DNA from: an uncultured Prochlorococcus sp.
GTDB lineage: Bacteria; Cyanobacteriota; Cyanobacteriia; PCC-6307; Cyanobiaceae
NCBI GenBank assembly: GCA_902616595.1
Contig: CACMTJ010000015.1
Span: forward strand, 1 to 37,785
Length of the DNA stretch: 37,785 bases
Reading direction: 5' to 3'
Translations under genes and position numbers: made by a program
In this document: one piece after another, positions 35,063-37,785 of the stretch
Layout: each line of letters starts with the position of its first letter
Position numbering within the stretch: the stretch's first letter is position 1
Notes under the pieces: generated by a model
Told to the model about the DNA's origin: nothing
What the model saw: the letters and a program-made list of their open reading frames with translations, nothing else
The model's database searches: none

Positions 35063-35887
35063 ATGGAATTACAACAGTACAATTTATTTTTTTTATATCA
35101 AGAAACATTTGCCTTAACAAAAAGATTATTTATTCAATTAAAAAGAAGACCATCAACTCTTTTAGCAGGAATATTACAACCAATAATTTGGCTTTTTTTA
35201 TTTGGGGCATTATTCTCTAAAGCTCCTGAAGGTTTTTTACCAGGAGTTGATTCTTATGGGAATTTTTTAGGAGCAGGACTTATTGTTTTTACGGCTTTTA
35301 GCGGAGCACTAAACTCTGGTCTTCCTTTAATGTTTGATAGAGAGTTTGGATTTCTTAATAGATTACTTGTGGCCCCTTTAACCAGTAGATTATCCATAGT
35401 TTTATCTTCTTTTTTTTACATAACAATCTTGAGCTTTGTTCAGAGTATTGTAATAATGATTGTTTCATACATTTTGGGTTATGGATGGCCCAATTTATAT
35501 GGTTTAGGAATTGTATTTACAACACTAATTTTACTAGTTCTTTTCGTGACTTCAATAAGTTTATGTTTAGCTTTTGTTTTGCCGGGACATATTGAATTAA
35601 TCGCTCTTATATTCGTAATAAATTTGCCTCTTTTATTTGCGAGTACTGCTTTAGCTCCAATCTCTTTTATGCCAAATTGGTTAGGATGGTTAGCCTCATT
35701 AAATCCATTAACTTTTGCTATTGAACCTATTAGGACTGCCTATACACAAACTATGGATTTAGAATTAGTGGCTTTACATGCCCCATATGGTGATTTAACT
35801 TGTAAGAGTTGTATCTCAATTTTATTTTCTTTAACAGTTTTTTCCTTGATTATCATTAGGCCTCTGTTAAACAGAAAGTTAAATTAA
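35063..35887 (+). CDS. ABC-2 type permease (DrrB-like)
   Basis: The 274-residue protein has a cytosolic N-terminus (about residues 1-30) and six helices. It begins with RPSTLLAGILQPIIWLFLFG (31-50) and carries the ABC-2 loop LNPLTFAIEPIRTAY near the end. It is the membrane partner of the upstream ATPase, 48 bases away. Similar pairs export drugs, lipids or polysaccharides; the substrate here is not visible. Confidence 0.9.
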   Translation: MELQQYNLFFLYQETFALTKRLFIQLKRRPSTLLAGILQPIIWLFLFGALFSKAPEGFLPGVDSYGNFLGAGLIVFTAFSGALNSGLPLMFDREFGFLNRLLVAPLTSRLSIVLSSFFYITILSFVQSIVIMIVSYILGYGWPNLYGLGIVFTTLILLVLFVTSISLCLAFVLPGHIELIALIFVINLPLLFASTALAPISFMPNWLGWLASLNPLTFAIEPIRTAYTQTMDLELVALHAPYGDLTCKSCISILFSLTVFSLIIIRPLLNRKLN

Positions 35888-35894
35888 AAAATTT

Positions 35895-36326
35895 ATGCTT
35901 TTAAAAAATCATCTAATAGAAGTTTTTAAGAAGGCCTCTTTAGAAAATAATTTATTGCTTAAGGAAAATATTGTTGTTAAGTGGGTCCACAGATTTGGCT
36001 TTGATTCTTTAAATGATTTATTAATCCATAGTCCATTACTAATGGAAAATCAGTATAAAGAAAATCAAGAACAGATATCTTTAATTGATGAAGTAGATGA
36101 AGAAGAAAATCAAGAACAAATTAAACTTAAATTATCAAAAACTTTTGAAAATTTAGAAGAAAAAAAATGTGAATCAAATTGTCAAGGAACTCCAATCAGT
36201 AATGGAATATTTAGCAAAGATCATAATCCTAATAATATTAAAAAACTTTCTGATAAACAGAAATTACCACTTCCTAATATTAAGAATTTAAGAAAGTGGA
36301 TTAATAAAGATAAAAAAGCTAGTTAG
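35895..36326 (+). CDS. Unknown acidic/basic mosaic protein
   Basis: I do not recognise a domain in this 143-residue protein. The N-terminal 50 residues look folded and helical (about residues 5-45, with VKWVHRFGFDSLNDLLIHS). A central acidic stretch follows, in which ENQEQI occurs twice (about residues 56-61 and 71-76). The tail (about 110-143) is basic. Two Cys (CESNC) occur near the middle. No signal peptide or membrane helix is present. It starts 7 bases after the permease gene, so it is probably cotranscribed with the exporter, and converges with groL. Confidence 0.6.
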   Translation: MLLKNHLIEVFKKASLENNLLLKENIVVKWVHRFGFDSLNDLLIHSPLLMENQYKENQEQISLIDEVDEEENQEQIKLKLSKTFENLEEKKCESNCQGTPISNGIFSKDHNPNNIKKLSDKQKLPLPNIKNLRKWINKDKKAS

Positions 36327-36332
36327 CTTTTT
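36313..36332. terminator. Bidirectional terminator between the unknown gene and groL
   Basis: AAAAAGCT (36313-36320) pairs perfectly with AGCTTTTT (36325-36332) around a 4-base AGTT loop, and runs of A and T flank the stem on both sides. It overlaps the stop codons of both convergent genes. The A/T-rich arms make it usable from either strand. Confidence 0.6.
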
Positions 36333-37785
36333 ACATCATACCTGGCATACCCATGCCGCCCATGCCAGGCATGCCCATTCCTCCCATACCAGGCATACCC
36401 ATTCCACCCATTCCTGGCATACCCATTCCACCCATACCTGGCATGCCCATGCCTCCCATGCCTCCCATTGGATCTCCGCCTGGTCCTCCTGGAGCTGCGG
36501 CTTCAGGCTCTGGAATGTCAGCCATCGCAACTTCTGTTGTGAGGAGCATAGCTGCAATAGATACAGAATCTTGAAGAGCTAATCTTATTACTTTGGTTGG
36601 ATCTAATATTCCTGAATCTTTTAAATCCTCATATTCTCCTGAATTAGCATTAAAGCCTTTATTAAGTCTTTTAATTTCAGCGACAACTACATCACCATTA
36701 AAACCTGCATTTTTTGCTATTTGTTTAGTAGGTTCCAACAGGGCCTCTTTGACTATATTTATCCCTGTTCTTAAATCATCTGAAGATGTTTCACTTAAAT
36801 TTAAAAGGTCATCTGATATTTCAATTAAAGTTTGTCCTCCTCCAGAAACAACACCCTCTTGAATAGCAGCTTTCGTAGCATTAAGGGAATCTTCGATTCT
36901 CAACTTTTTATACTTCATCTCTGTTTCTGTAGCAGCTCCTACTTTGATAAGAGCTACTCCTCCAGCTAGTTTGGCTATCCTTTCATTGATTTTATCCTGA
37001 TCATACTCAGATTCAGTAATATTAACTTCCCGCTTTAATTTCTCTACTCGCGCTTTAACTAAATCTTTAGTGTCTTCGAAGGCAACAATTGTAGTTTTAT
37101 CCTTTGTGATAGTTATTTTTTTTGCTTTGCCTAAATCATTAATCGATACTTTATCAAGTGTCATCGATTTATCTTCGCTAATTAACTTAGCCCCTGTAAG
37201 AATTGCAATATCTTCAAGGGCAGCTTTTCTTCTCTCACCAAATAACGGAGCTCTTACGGAAGCTACATTTAAAACTCCACTATTCTTATTCAAAACCAGA
37301 GTGGTTAAAGCCTCTCCTTCAATATCTTCAGCAAGAATTAGAAAAGGTGAGCCTGCCTTTTGAATTTCTTCAAGTATCGGAACAAGATCAACTAAAGTTG
37401 AGATTTTTTGATCAGTTATTAATATTTTAGGGTTTTCAAGTTCACAAACTTGTCTTTCTTGGTCTGTTACGAAATATGGAGAGCTATAACCTCTATCAAA
37501 AGACATTCCTTCAGTTATATCTAATTCTGTTTCTAATGATTGAGATTCTTCAACAGTTATTACACCATCTGAAGTAACAATATCCATTGCTTTAGAAATT
37601 ATAGATCCAATTTCTTCATCACCTCCAGCACTAACTGTTGCAACTTTTTGGATATCAGAACCACTTAATGAAATACTTTTGGAACTTAATTTTTCTAAGA
37701 CAAAAGATAGGCCTGCCTCCATACCTTTTTTTAACTCCATAGGGTTGGCACCAGAAGCAATATTTTTTAATCCCTCCTGAACCAT
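36331..37785 (-). CDS. groL: Chaperonin GroEL, 5' end outside window
   Basis: 484 codons are visible, and the ATG at 37785 is an internal Met. By comparison with E. coli GroEL about 100 N-terminal residues lie beyond the edge. Conserved segments include the apical-domain [16 protein letters not shown], the [12 protein letters not shown] hinge and the [11 protein letters not shown] stretch. The C-terminus is a long GGM-type tail with four or so copies of MPGMGGMG and end PGMM. The protein folds other proteins inside its double ring with GroES. The cyanobacterial GroEL1/GroEL2 assignment cannot be made, as any groES is off the window. Confidence 0.95.
   Translation of the reverse strand: MVQEGLKNIASGANPMELKKGMEAGLSFVLEKLSSKSISLSGSDIQKVATVSAGGDEEIGSIISKAMDIVTSDGVITVEESQSLETELDITEGMSFDRGYSSPYFVTDQERQVCELENPKILITDQKISTLVDLVPILEEIQKAGSPFLILAEDIEGEALTTLVLNKNSGVLNVASVRAPLFGERRKAALEDIAILTGAKLISEDKSMTLDKVSINDLGKAKKITITKDKTTIVAFEDTKDLVKARVEKLKREVNITESEYDQDKINERIAKLAGGVALIKVGAATETEMKYKKLRIEDSLNATKAAIQEGVVSGGGQTLIEISDDLLNLSETSSDDLRTGINIVKEALLEPTKQIAKNAGFNGDVVVAEIKRLNKGFNANSGEYEDLKDSGILDPTKVIRLALQDSVSIAAMLLTTEVAMADIPEPEAAAPGGPGGDPMGGMGGMGMPGMGGMGMPGMGGMGMPGMGGMGMPGMGGMGMPGMM
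36340..36460. repeat. Tandem 24-base repeat in the groL 3' end
   Basis: The end of groL consists of about four to five 24-base units, each encoding MPGMGGMG, which differ by only a few third-position bases. The repetition also produces a spurious Pro-Ile-rich ORF on the other strand. Such repeats can lengthen or shorten by slippage. Confidence 0.85.

Noticed and set aside
36340-36460. CRISPR-like repeat array
   Set aside because: The repeats are adjacent without spacers and in frame within groL.
36353-36574. Plus-strand Pro/Ile/Met-rich repeat ORF
   Set aside because: It is the complement of the groL GGM repeat, not a separate protein.
37783-37785. ATG at 37785 as the start of GroEL
   Set aside because: Alignment from memory places this Met about 100 residues into GroEL; the gene runs off the window.
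1-37785. Genomic island, prophage or transposon in the window
   Set aside because: Genes are core functions with uniform composition; no tRNA, integrase, transposase or flanking repeats were seen.

Overview
The window looks like a piece of core chromosome from a high-light-adapted Prochlorococcus (marine picocyanobacterium). The evidence is the very AT-rich, compact sequence, Lys/Asn/Ile-rich proteins, frequent TTG/GTG starts, chlorophyll synthase, ndhB, a cyanobacterial aa3 oxidase set (ctaCDE with ctaA and ctaB), a cyAbrB regulator, and a glutamine riboswitch of the 'downstream-peptide' class known from marine picocyanobacteria. I see no tRNA or rRNA gene, insertion sequence, prophage, CRISPR array or genomic-island signature. 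Nearly all the DNA is coding.

Layout. 1-1676 (minus): a cystine lyase-like PLP enzyme (cut by the window edge) downstream of an ArsM-type arsenite methyltransferase. 1714-2056 (minus): a complete small transcription unit. It has a promoter, a GTA-N8-TAC palindrome at the predicted start, a glutamine-II (downstream-peptide) riboswitch, a DUF4278 (PirA-like) mini-protein and a Rho-independent terminator. 2183-7062: small membrane protein, Nfu (minus), malate:quinone oxidoreductase, LepA, and an orphan DppC-type permease. 7065-10913: TrmH (minus), a small unknown protein, then the tight cluster DUF393 / TIGR03643 / DUF2256 / photolyase-related protein, followed by two mini-genes. 10965-18133: rsmB; a minus-strand group of class A PBP, chlG and a DUF2862 (PetP-like) protein; hisF-menG; a DUF721 protein; and a divergent biotin ligase. 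18136-20359 (minus): LolD/DevA-type ATPase and ndhB. 20535-26380: topA, a lipoprotein, a DUF2232 protein, a CobT-like protein and a Tat lipoprotein binding protein. 26369-28638: FeS aldo/keto reductase (minus), ribE (plus), cyAbrB (minus). 28736-33959: ctaCDE (minus) divergent from ctaA-ctaB (plus). 33995-36326: a DrrAB-like ABC exporter and an unknown protein. 36331-37785 (minus): groL with a repetitive [11 protein letters not shown] tail, 5' end outside the window.

The most notable item is the nitrogen-responsive module at about 1754-2056. There a putative NtcA palindrome and a glutamine riboswitch both precede a tiny basic DUF4278 protein, resembling the dual control known for small nitrogen regulators in other cyanobacteria. 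Second is the photolyase-related protein, which keeps the FeS-BCP family body but lacks the cysteines that normally bind the 4Fe-4S cluster. Most other genes are ordinary housekeeping genes.
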